45,000 nt of DNA from Chrysomallon squamiferum. Lineage: Eukaryota > Mollusca > Gastropoda > Neomphalida > Peltospiridae. The first letter of the stretch is position 1; each line of letters starts with the position of its first letter. Below are positions 22,339-33,509 of the stretch, piece after piece. The stretch lies in NCBI GenBank assembly GCA_012295275.1, contig CM022666.1, forward strand, positions 13,935,606-13,980,605, in the 5' to 3' direction. The notes under the pieces were generated by a model. The model was not told where the DNA came from and ran no database searches. It saw only the letters and a list, made by a program, of their open reading frames with translations. The position numbers and the translations under genes were made by a program.

Positions 22339-23320
22339 TAATAATGACCAATTTTACACATTATAACCTGCGCCTTCCGTTAACAAAGGGACGCAACTGA
22401 TGCCGATTTTTTCGATAGCTGGTTTAAACTGATTTAAAGAACTTTAATTCTTCATTATCCTAATGTTATTTGACTAAAGACATGATCAAATTACATAGCC
22501 AGTATCAACAAAGTCCAGGACAAATCGTTTAATAAATATGCGGACAAAACCACAACCTATTTCAGCAAAATTTAGAGGTAGATTTTCTGATGTACTAGTT
22601 ATTGTTTATAAATATTTGCCTCTGCTTTTACATAATTACAAACTGCTACACGTATTGATCATGATAGCTTCACGTATTTATTAAAAAAATAAATAAATAA
22701 ATAAAAAATAAAAAATTTTACATAATAGAGAACTGTCGCGTGTAGAGTTATGAGAAAATGTATTTTCCAGGATCATAGTAATCTAAAAGTGGAGCCATAA
22801 GGATGTGATGAATTGTTGAACATAAATAAAAGCAGTCAACATTTCATTGTAAGTATTAGTCACAGGCAGGGTAGGGCGGTTTTGGGGGGGAGGGAGTTTT
22901 TTTTTTTTTATTTTTTTTTCCCCAGAGGCTTATTAAAAGTTAAATCACTGTCATTTGTATGCACAAAAATATATGAACTGAAGTCAGGGTTTTGTCCACG
23001 TTTTGTCTGTTCGGGTTTTGTCCTGGTCCCAGTAGCTGTTTTGTATAACAGTTTAAAGACTTTTCATTCCTGGCATCAAAAAACTTAGATCGTTTAATCA
23101 TGTCCTCTGCATATTTAGAATTCTTATTGCTTGATAAAGAAAACGAAATAAAACAAAACTATAAGAAAGACTGGAGTTGGTGATTTCTCTCGTTATTTAT
23201 CGTTAAACACACACACACACACACACACAGACACACAAACACACACACACAGACAGACAAACAGACAAACACACACACTCCTACTGGCCCATACGCAAAC
23301 ATTTATGTGGTAGTGTGTGT
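21830..23320. other. Intergenic DNA, no gene seen
   Basis: Contains poly(T) and (TTA)n at 21845-22060, (AAT)n at 22305-22345, and a short dispersed-repeat copy with a CRE at 22238-22257. An AACTTTAATTC-type AT-rich stretch and a G/T homopolymer area at 22880-22920 also occur. No coding pattern. Confidence 0.5.
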
Positions 23321-23377
23321 GGGGTGGGGGTAAACGACGGCCAAATGGTAAAAGGGTTCGAGATCACGTCCCACCCC
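23321..23377 (+). repeat. tRNA-like relic (SINE head candidate)
   Basis: GGGGTGGG at 23321-23328 pairs perfectly with CCCACCCC at 23370-23377. Between them are an A-box-like GGCCAAATGGTAAAAGG and a B-box-like GGTTCGAGATCAC. At 57 bases it is too short for a working tRNA (no anticodon arm), so it is a decayed tRNA or SINE head. Confidence 0.35.
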
Positions 23378-23492
23378 AAAAACAGTTTTAAATCCAGAAT
23401 ACGGAGATGCATTTTCCTGCAATGTGTGAACTAAATCTGAAATGTTTCTTTAAATTCAAAATTTGTTTGGTACGGGCCTGATTATATATATT

Positions 23493-23613
<121 letters not shown>

Positions 23614-23789
23614 TTAAATTGTTAAATAAGACCTTTGTTTTTCTCTATTGAACCTATAGCAGTCAAAGTTAATTAAAACAACATTCACGCTGTGGACATT
23701 TTTTTTTTATGGTTTACGTTATTCGTATCTCAATAACAGTCGTTTTCCGTATTTCTTCACTGATCTTTTGATATGTGCGTAGCTCTGTT

Positions 23790-23932
<143 letters not shown>

Positions 23933-24250
23933 CTGCGAATGTATGATAGGGCCGCTTTCTTCGTTATTTCAAGCTGTGAACAGATCACATTTTTAACACT
24001 GCAAAGCGTATTACGTTCTTCGACAGCCGTGCGCTAAAGCAACAACAAAAAGCGAATGTGACAGAATTGTCTCCTTAAATATAAAAATAATTCACGCCGT
24101 ACAAAATGAATCAAACGCCGCATACTGACATCTGTCAATCTGAAAGAGCGACAGAGTGGATTTGGTACGCACACAGTATGACAATGCCGAGTAAATTCCG
24201 CAGGGAGGCTGTACATAATGTTTTCGTCTGTGTTTCTTTCCTATCGCCAG

Positions 24251-24446
24251 ACAACACGCATGACAAAATTGTCACATAACGCATTTATCGATCTGGTGGG
24301 CTCTTCACGTGATCTCGTTGTTCTGGCGGGAAAAGAACCCGCGCAAAGAATCGTTCATTGCCTTAGTGTCGTCTGCTTGTTACCACCTTCTCGACGCAGC
24401 AGCTATGGGGATGGCGAAATAGAAATAACAATTCCGACACATCGAG
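24251..24446 (+). other. Candidate exon with E-box and E2F motifs (unrecognised)
   Basis: Preceded by TTTCTTTCCTATCGCCAG, a good acceptor, and followed by CATCGAG|GTAGGT, a good donor. One frame is open throughout, including M at 24260: MTKLSHNAFIDLVGSS.. ending EIEITIPTHR. It is richer in GC and CpG than its surroundings. No family was recognised. CACGTG (24306-24311) and GGCGGGAAA (24325-24333, E2F type) lie within it, so it could instead be a promoter or first exon. Confidence 0.28.
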
Positions 24447-24786
24447 GTAGGTGAATTTATTAATTAACTAATTAATTTATTTATTTCGATTTATAAAACT
24501 TTGGTTATTCCGAATAAGTAATAAACAAAATAAAATAAAATAAAATAAAATAATTAAAATGATTTCGCCATTCCTTTTTTAAAACGGGTATCAAAACACA
24601 TGTATAGTTTAGTATTATTTTAGTCGTGCACCGACTGTTTAAATTATTACGAATGCATGATGAATGGTATGCGTTAAATTCACTTCGATATATCTACGAG
24701 TTGTGGATACGTATGATTAACAACGCGTTAAGCTTTTTACCATTCTAACCACGGCTCCGCATCTCGCTGATAAATGGCTGTGTCAG

Positions 24787-24874
24787 AAACTTCTCACGTC
24801 TGCGGGAAGTGTCGTGTGAAACAGTTACTGGCGTGAGAAAGCTTTGTCTGGCGAAAGATTTCTTAGCAGCTTAC
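24787..24874 (+). other. Second exon-like island (unrecognised)
   Basis: Flanked by GGCTGTGTCAG and a perfect donor CTTAC|GTAAGT. One frame is open (NFSRLREVSCETVTGVRKLC..). It does not join in phase with the open frame of 24251-24446 (the joined frame meets TGA), so the two are not consecutive coding exons. A non-coding transcript or chance remain possible. Confidence 0.2.
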
Positions 24875-25098
24875 GTAAGTACAAGAATCTTTGTCCTAAA
24901 TCTCGATAACCCGGTAACGCAAACCAGCATTAAACTGACGTTGAAAAGCAGGTTCATTAATGTGAGTAATGTTTGTGTGAAGCTAGCTCTGTCGTGTGTA
25001 ATGTCACCTCACTGTCGATGATTGTTCGATCTGAAGTGTCAAGTGAGATGCAAAGAAAAGAGAACGAGAAATGGTTGTAATTAAATCAGAAGTGTATG

Positions 25099-25228
<130 letters not shown>

Positions 25229-25449
25229 GTCTTTCTTTTTTCTTTCTCCGCTGTACATTCTTTCTCTGTCAGTCTGTCACTCTTTCTTTCTGTCTGTCCC
25301 TCTCTGTCCGTCTGTCTGTGTCTCATTCACTCTCTCTCTCTCTCTCTCTCTATTCGTCTGTCTCTTTTTGTCCTTCTTCCCTCGTCTTTCTTTCTTTTTT
25401 TTTTTTTTCTCTCTGTATACGTACTAAAATGGAATGAGAAAAGAAACCG

Positions 25450-25799
25450 TTGAAAGGAAACGAAATTTATTTTAAAACGTATAAGAAGGAAAAACGAGTA
25501 ATATTTTATAGTATAGTTTGTTATAATGACATTTTGTTTTGTTTGTTTTCCTAAATATCGTATTTTTTAATGATTTCGTGAGTTTCAAATATATCTATTT
25601 TAAAAAATCAAGCAACGCTTTACTGGTACAAAGGCTGAAAGAAACCCGATGCCTGTTTCTAAATATTTAATAAGTGTACTGTTTAGAATTGCGTGTCGTG
25701 TTTTTTTGTTAGTTTTTTTTTTTTTTTTTTTTTTTTTTTCTGCGATTATTGATCATCATCATGGAAATTGGATGTTACATCGGATTTCCGAAATCACAG

Positions 25800-25841
<42 letters not shown>

Positions 25842-26830
25842 TATTGATCTGTTAGATGACTGATGGTTAGAAAAGTTACACTTGTAATTTCTGTCCTGTA
25901 AAGTTTTCCTTTTCTCCTGTACTGTTTTCTCTTTCACAGTATGTGCACACACATTTTTATTATTATTATTATTACTGTTGTTGTTGTTATTGTTATTATT
26001 AGTTGCAGTAATAGTAGAAGCAGTAGTGGTGGAAGTAGTTACAGTATAGTTGTAGACATTTGTGTTGTTTTAGTATCAGAACTTGCAGTAATAGTAGTAG
26101 CAATAACTGGAGTACTAGCAGCAGTTATAGTAGTAATTGTAGTAGACGTAATAATAATAATAACAATAGTAGCAGTAGTAGCAGAAGTAATAGTAATGGT
26201 GGTAGAATAGTAGTAACTGTCGTCGTCATGGTATTTCATAATTATCAGTATTTGTTTGTTATTCTTTCGAAACCTTTCTGCTCTGATGAATTACAGGAAT
26301 ACACCAACGTCAGTATTTCCAAATGACAGTACTGACATTTTCTGTTGTCCATTTTCGACAAATCTCATAATGTTCTCTGCATGAACACCGAGAATAAAGT
26401 CGAAATTCTTGTAGAAATTAGAATTTTCTGCCAAGTCATTGGATACAGTATTATATAAATGTCTAATGGTTTATAGAGAATAACTTTAAAAAAATACATA
26501 CATACATACATACATACATACATAAATCCAAACATTGACACAAACAGCCAAAGACAGACAGACAAACTTACAAAAAAAAGAATATACGCAATCATACACA
26601 TACAAAGAAGCAAACGTAAATAATCATTCAGATTTTACAACTTATCATAAATTTTATTAAAACATTTATTGATTTTTTTTTTTCTGTTTGTTCACGGTAA
26701 TAATACATTTTCCTTTTTCTTCATTTTCTTTTCATCTTCTTCTTCGTTTTTTTTTTTTTTTTTTTTTTCATTAAAAAAAAAAATAATAATAACAATAAAA
26801 AATAAAATAAAATAAATAAATAAAAATTAA
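25450..26830. other. Intergenic DNA with trinucleotide tracts, no gene seen
   Basis: (TTA)n at 25800-25842, a TAG/TGG/TAA imperfect tract at about 25995-26225, and (CATA)n at 26498-26523. Poly(T) and (AAAT)n follow at 26745-26830. Serine-, valine- or asparagine-rich open frames here are microsatellite translations. Confidence 0.55.
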
Positions 26831-27120
26831 AAAAATGGCGTTCGTCTTGCTTCACTTCACAATGCCCTCTCCACGTTTATGGTTTACATACAGATCGGCT
26901 TTGAAGTGTTTTACGAATGAACTATTTTGTTCGCAGATCGATAGCGAATGACTCCACTGTGCAAACACTAGCACTGCTCTCCGTTTCAGCAACTGCATTC
27001 GGCCACCATGAAATATGCAAGAGTTCGTCTGAAAGCGGAATAATTGTACTAAACTGAATATTGCATTAACGTTCGTTCAACTCAGTTCGCGCCATCCGAA
27101 CCATTAGTTCACTGGATGAT
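26831..27120. other. Complex-sequence island, possible exon or regulatory element
   Basis: Non-repetitive, moderate GC. TTTTGTTCGCAG ends at ~26936 like an acceptor. GGCCACCATGA near 27001 is a textbook strong start context, but the frame gives only MKYARVRLKAE and stop. Nothing was recognised. Confidence 0.25.
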
Positions 27121-28175
27121 GACGTTTTAAACAATTTTATTTAGGTCACTGAAAGTACGTTTTTGTGAAACAACACTGTCAGTTGTTTGTTAAAGACGAC
27201 GACAACACAACAACAACAACCACACTACTACTACTACTACTACTACTATTAGTAATAATAATAATAATAATAAGAAGAAGAAGAAGAAGAAGAAAAACCC
27301 AACAAAAAACGATAATAAAAATACCTAGTACATAGGTAGACAGACACAGACAGACAGACAGACAGGTAGATTGTTGAATAGATAGAGGGATTTTAAACTG
27401 GAATTATTTCTTAATAAATAAGACAAAATCTAATCAAACATTTTCTATTTCTTGACAAAATGTACCGCATGCATCGTAACCATTCCGTGCAGATTGGAAC
27501 GGGAAATTCAGTGATTGATTCCTGCGGCAAGTAATACGCCAGTGAGTCAACTCGTGCATTTTTCAATACACAAACAACAGACGTAAATGTGAGCGACAGC
27601 GAATGATCTGTTTTCCTTACATTAATGAAACATGTAACATGATTCACGTTGAGAACGTGCAAATAACCCAGGACGAACTGCAAATCTCGTTTTCACTTTT
27701 TATTCCACATGCCTTAACTTTTCGTGTGCATAGTCACACCTTCGTACAAAGAAAAATAATTTAATAAATTAGAGTGATATAAGAACAGAAAGAGTGCGAC
27801 GATGATGATAATGATGATGACAACGACAGTGAAGATGCGGTGATGTTTATATTTGCCTAATGAATTTTCAAAAATATTCATCTACGGGGTTTTCTTGATA
27901 AATGATATTTTAGATGTTACTTACTGTCGTCGTCGTTGTTGTAGTTGTATGTAGTAGTAGTAGTATTATCTGAGATTCTCTAAAGAATGACAGAAATATT
28001 TTATGTCAGATTAAGGATATCAATAAAATGTAATCAACTAAAAGTTTCATGTCACTGGAGTACGTTTTAATACATCATACTCATCGTTAGCTACTGTATG
28101 AATTGTATTCAGATTTTTCAGTAGAGTTTTTAATTTAATATATTTATCATCATCATCATCATGCTCATTGTCATC

Positions 28176-28217
<42 letters not shown>

Positions 28218-28270
28218 TTAGATTAATGTGTTACAAGATCATTGAAAAGTTTATCGTTTATCGTTATACC
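27121..28270. other. Intergenic DNA, no gene seen
   Basis: Contains (ACT)n/(AAT)n/(AAG)n at 27225-27290, (ACAG)n near 27350 and (ATC)n/(TTA)n at 28145-28212. Confidence 0.5.
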
Positions 28271-28416
28271 AACTAGTTTTAAACTAAAGTTGAAATCAGA
28301 AAGTGACAGTATATCATTTATTCTTTTAACGATCACCTCACAATTAAAAACGTTTAACTGGATTAGTTGACGGGATTGTTTATCCTCTCTCTGAAGAGAA
28401 AACCCAGAACAGAAAC

Positions 28417-28509
28417 ATGTCGCAAGTAATTATGCACGAGTTACATCTTCCTGGTGATATCAGCGAACAGCCGAACAGCATAGTAACTTTCTGCACTGAG
28501 ATTTTTTGA
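28417..28509 (+). other. Short ORF of 30 codons in a complex-sequence island
   Basis: AACATGT start; reads MSQVIMHELHLPGDISEQPN to ..FCTEIF and TGA. It is in a non-repetitive, CpG-containing island (28270-29080). No homologue recognised; it may be chance. Confidence 0.12.
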
Positions 28510-28859
28510 AATTTCTGTAAATCTTATCTGATCTGACACTTTCGTACGAAAATACTTTACGACAGTCGCTAATTATCCAAACTCCAGCTTTTGAGATTGT
28601 CGAAGATTGTAAGTAAACAGTGGTTCCGTTTGCCTCAGACAAGACGGACAGACAGCACGCGGTGGTCGAAATCGTGATGATTTGCGTGCGTCGCCTTGAC
28701 GATCTTTCCCGAAGACAGTGAAACAGACACTTAAGAAGCGATTGCAATCGCACCGCGTCTTAAAGCAGATAATATCAACATCGTGGAATTAAACGAAAGG
28801 AACTTTCGATTGGCTTGCAGAAGTCGGTAATAGGGTTATAACCCATCACGCAGAGTTCG

Positions 28860-28925
28860 TTTGAAGTGTGGTTGATCGCAGTATCAGCCCGCAGTATTTG
28901 TATTTCGCGTTCCAACCGCTTTAGA
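28860..28925 (+). repeat. Degenerate SINE body fragment
   Basis: TATCAGCCCGCAGTATTTGT then TTTCGCGTTCCAACCGCT at 28903-28920 resembles the body motif of the better copy at 28955-29070. Heavily decayed. Confidence 0.35.
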
Positions 28926-28954
28926 AAGGTTCTTAGGGATGCTGTTAAGATTGC

Positions 28955-29070
28955 GGGCGGGTTGATGGTCAGTGGTTAGAGCTTAAGATTGAGACGTAAT
29001 TGGTAGAATCATCGGTTCTGATCAGTGCGTCTATTATACAATTTCTCGTTCCAACCACTGCTCCGTGATT
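28955..29070 (+). repeat. tRNA-derived SINE relic of molluscan type
   Basis: The A-box-like TGGTCAGTGGTTAGAGCTT (about 28966-28984) and B-box-like CATCGGTTCTGATCAGTGCG (about 29011-29030) are followed by TTCTCGTTCCAACCACTGCT (29043-29062). From memory, molluscan SINEs carry a tRNA head followed by a TTTCTCGTTCCAGCCAGTGC motif, in this order and spacing. The relic then ends in poly(T). The match is by recollection, not by search. Confidence 0.5.
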
Positions 29071-29079
29071 TTTTTTTCA

Positions 29080-29570
29080 TTTAGAAATATAACATTATAA
29101 AAAGCCATGGTTGAGATTTTATATCTAAGAAAACATACAGTTAAAACATCGCTAGGAGACAATCGTAAAGAATAAAACATTAAATGACTTCTACGGGTTT
29201 CTTTTCGCCTTGTTTGTATCATTCTTAACCAAAAGTATGACGTCATGTATCAATACATCATAAATATTGTACGTTCGCCATTAAATATTTCTTTGTTCGT
29301 GTCCAGATTATGAACTGACACATGCGAGTTTTTTTTTTTTTTTTCGTATCACTGTTATTTAAGATCTGAAAGCAACAGACAGATTTTAACGTTTAATCAT
29401 TGAAATGTGCTGGGTCTGTAATGTCTTTTATTTCTAATCCAGAACTGTCTGGATTCCTGATCAGCCACACCACTTAGAGTCAGCTTGTATGTAGGCTGCA
29501 TGTGTTGGTGTACGTAAACAGTGAACAATGACTGGATTAATTTTAAACTGAAATTACGATTTTTATTTGC
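29080..29570. other. Intergenic DNA, no gene seen
   Basis: AT-rich, non-repetitive except poly(T) at 29330-29344. No coding pattern. Confidence 0.5.
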
Positions 29571-29576
29571 TTTGTT

Positions 29577-29815
29577 ATTTTATTTTATTCTATTTTATTT
29601 TATTTTATGTTATTTTATTATTAATAGTTTAAATTTTATGGTTAATTTTTCTTCTAATTTTTATTTATTTATTTATTTTATTTTATTTTATTTTATTTTA
29701 TTTTATTTTATTTTATGTTATTTTATTATTAATAGTTTAAATTTTATGGTTAATTTTTCTTCTAATTTGTATTTATTTATTTATTTATTTCATTTTATTT
29801 TGTTATTATTTTGAA
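29577..29815. repeat. (ATTTT)n with a 108-bp tandem duplication
   Basis: TAATAGTTTAAATTTTATGG occurs at 29622 and 29730, each followed by TTAATTTTTCTTCTAATTT. (ATTTT)n and (ATTT)n fill the rest. Confidence 0.9.
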
Positions 29816-29855
29816 ATTTTATTAATATTATTATTTTATTATATTTGTTTATTTA

Positions 29856-29995
29856 CTTATGTATGTATGTATGTATGTATGTATGTATGTATGTATGTAT
29901 GTATGTATGTTTGTATGTATGTATGTATGTATGGATGGATGGATGGATGTATAAATATATGTATGTATGAATGTATGTATGGATGTATTTATTTA
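29856..29995. repeat. (GTAT)n/(GGAT)n microsatellite
   Basis: About 20 GTAT units with GGAT interruptions at 29933-29947. Confidence 0.95.
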
Positions 29996-29999
29996 TAAA

Positions 30000-31180
30000 C
30001 GTATTGCTGTGAACATTACAATTAATACCAGACTGCTGCTATTTCGACAGACAGTTTATTAGTTTTATGTCGAATCAAGACAATTATTAGTTTTATGTCG
30101 AATCTTGACAAATGTGAGTGTTAACTGCTTATTTAGGATATTTCCTGGTCTGTGGAGCTAACGCTTCTAAATATGTGTCTGGTGTAGAGCTTTTCTTCAC
30201 GTTCCACTACCAGTTTTAAACGTACGTTACTCTTCATGACTGCATCCAAATGCAATTTCTTCATAAATTGTGGCATTCACCATTTCATGTGTATTAGTGG
30301 TAGGCCGAATGAAAGGTCTAACGACGTTATTTATATCTCTAGCTTGCTATTTTACTGTTTTGGGCTGCCTTTTGTGCTCTTAGCAAAAAGTATGTCAACA
30401 AAATAAATCTGTTACAAATATGTGAAAGCAGCCATTTTACCTCTTTAAAAACTGGAGTCGTGACGTCATTGCGTACTTGTTGGACAGTACTAATCTACAC
30501 TTCGCTTTTATTTAAGAATGGACACAAAACAAACAAACGAAAAATACAACTCAACTTTGAAGTCTGAAAAGAATATTTACACCATTTTTTTTTTTTATTC
30601 ATAATATCGAAAAATACGGTTTAAAATCATGATATTTATGGTTTTATGTTTTTGCATTAACAGTTTTCAAAATAACAAGTCTATATAAAACGTTTTATCT
30701 TCATCCACAGCCTATAATCCCGAAGCCTACCCTGTTACTGTAATCCCGTAACTATGGCAGCACTTCTGTACAGAGCTGCAAAACATAAACAACATTTTAA
30801 CAATCCTTTTTATTTAAAAAACAAAATCGATAAATAACGGTTTATGTAAAGGTATGGAATATAAGATTGACAAGATAAATGCAAATTAGTTGTAATACTG
30901 CCATTAGTCTGCTCAAGCGGAAAGTTCCTAGTGCTCATATAATGGGCCATTGGGGGAATGTTTATGGAAAGCAATTATTGTCGAATGAAAAAAAAAAAAA
31001 CGTGTAAAAACATATAATAACGGTCAATTATGGCATGTGGAGGTGAATAGAAAGAACGAGCTGATTTATTTTTCGTGGCTGTTTTTTCAGTTTTGTGAAC
31101 AGTTCTGTCGTCTGAACTGAGGCGAAGGAAGAGAGATAAAAGGGAAAAGAATAAAGAACGAAATGAAATAAATGCTCGAG
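30000..31180. other. Intergenic DNA with short dispersed repeats, no gene seen
   Basis: Holds TTCACGTTCCACTACC at 30195-30210, possibly another SINE body scrap, and the CRE-bearing 20-mer at 30450-30469 shared with 22238-22257. TTAGTTTTATGTCGAATC is duplicated at 30059 and 30087. Confidence 0.45.
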
Positions 31181-31189
31181 GAATCCACT

Positions 31190-31415
<226 letters not shown>

Positions 31416-31619
31416 TATAGTTACAAAATCTAGGGCTAAACTATTCCGTAGCCATTCTCTGACAATCTTTAAAAGATAAAGCAAGAAAAAAGACAAAACT
31501 CCATCCTTCATTAGAGGAAATACAGCTAAAGATAAAGAGGAAAAAAATCGATCTGAAAAAAAAAAAAAAAAAAAGAAAGGCACGTACAAAAAAACAACAA
31601 CTATAGAATTAAAATAAGA

Positions 31620-32320
31620 TAGAAATTAGATGTCTCACACAGATACTGCCACCGGCTGGAAGCGAGTTCACTGGTTATGTGCAGTTAATGACGATTTCCA
31701 GGACCACGGATTTACCCGCATCAAAGTCTATTGCCATAAGAATGGATTTAAAGCGAATCAGAAACTCGGGAGATAATTAGCAAAGCAGGAAACAGTTTAC
31801 ATCCCTGCCTGCGTCGGAGTAAAACTCAAATTCCGCGGTGAACGGTATTTGATTCAAACTCTAATACGGCAAAGGAGAATGGTTAGTGAATTAAGAATTA
31901 AGAAAAAAAAAAAAAAGAAAAAGAAATCTAATTAAAACCTTTAAGCGGATCCAGGGAAAACGCACCCTGGCGAGTACCCTCTCATTTGTGACAATCGATT
32001 TTTTTTTTTTTTTTTTTTTTTATAATGAAATGTGTTTTATGAGAGAGAGCCGACGTCCATTTTTAATTTGAATACGTCGCTGAGATTCGTGAGAAGAAAA
32101 GAATTAATGAACTCTTCTACTGATTTTTTAATCTACAGTGTTGAGACATTTACATGATTAAGAACGATGCAGGAACGAACACAGGAAACAAGGTTTCGCC
32201 TTTCGATGGGCTAATTTAACACGATTAGCAGCGAATAATATTTTATATGAACCTTCCCACTGAAAGGAAAGCTCATACAAGTACATTTATTTTAGGTTAC
32301 AAGTTATAAAAATCAATGGT
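31620..32320. other. Complex-sequence island without recognised gene
   Basis: Non-repetitive apart from poly(A) at ~31902 and poly(T) at 31999-32020. No long frame, no family recognised. A possible conserved non-coding element. Confidence 0.3.
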
Positions 32321-32794
32321 CCATTAGTCTAATTGAAACAGGTCTAGATTTTCAGTTAATGAAACCAAAAAAGTATATATATATATATATATATTTGACA
32401 TAGTTGTTGGTATATTTGACATGGTTGTCAATGAAATGAAGCGACACTGACACAAAAATACATTTATATTTTAGCCCTATTCGTTTACTTCAGGATTTAA
32501 TCAAATTAAACACTGACATACATAATACAATTGTTATAGTTACTAGCTCATGTGTTAATAAAATCTGATGAATTCATTGGTTCCTTGGTTTCACTGACGC
32601 AATTAAACCAGCTGTATTCAATTACTTCTTCTTTTATCATATGAATCTCGCGTTCCAATTAACACTTGCTTTCTCCGCCATTCCGAATTCCCTTGCGATG
32701 AACATCAAATTATTTCTGATTTATTTTATAACCCAAATTTTTGCTTATGTATAATAATTACCTTCAAAAGAATGTGTTTCTGGCTAGCGTAGTT

Positions 32795-32880
32795 GAAAAA
32801 AAAAAAAAAAAAAAAAAAAAAGTAATTAAAAAAAAAGAAAAGAAAGAAAAACAGAAGAAAAAAAAAATGTAATAAAAAAA
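32795..32880. repeat. Poly(A) and A-rich tracts
   Basis: About 27 A followed by A-rich GAAA-type sequence; further A runs at 33030-33052 and 33155-33172. Confidence 0.9.
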
Positions 32881-33049
32881 ATCACTTGCAGATGAAAACT
32901 GTCTGGACAATGAATTACTATTTTAGTCCGACAGATTGATATCGAACACCTGCTAACCAATATAAAACGCAATTTCTCTTTCAAATTGACTGTGATATTT
33001 TAATCAGCCACTGCCTTCTGTCACCGATAAAAAAAAAAAAAAAAAAAAA

Positions 33050-33500
33050 AAAAGTTCATTCGGTAAACTTCGGCACATTTCGATATTTTCACATCCACGG
33101 AAAGAACTGATTATTCGATAAGCGTCGGTAACATTCGAGTGTCTATGGTCCCATAAAAAAAAAAAAAAAAAAATGTTATTCGATAAACAGCTGCAGTTTT
33201 CGAGTTCCAATTCAATTGAGAGGATACTGATCGATGAAGTTCGGCAGATTCGAGTCTTAGAGTCATTATCAGAAGGTTAATCAATTAACATCGGCAGTGT
33301 CCCAGAATTAACCGTCTTGTAATGGAAGAAAAGTTTATTCGACTCGTCAGAAAAGATTAGAATTATCAAGACTACTGCTTAATCGATAGTGTGACGGGCA
33401 ACGAGGTCTGCAGTTACTACATACATAATAACAAACTCGCAAAGTTATAGACCCGTAGAAACAAAATTTTCTTCGACAAAGTTCGGCAGTTTTTGGAATT
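33050..33500 (+). repeat. Degenerate ~50-66 bp tandem repeat with TTCGATAAA / TCGGCAG / TTCGAGT cores
   Basis: Cores at 33059-33084 (TTCGGTAAACTTCGGCACATTTCGAT with changes), 33114-33140, 33179-33208, 33230-33256, 33280-33310 and 33472-33498 share the order TTCGATAAA, then TTCGGCAG, then TTCGAG. Weaker copies may lie at 33336-33410. Spacing is irregular (50-66), partly from inserted A runs. Confidence 0.55.
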
Positions 33501-33509
33501 TATTTTTGT

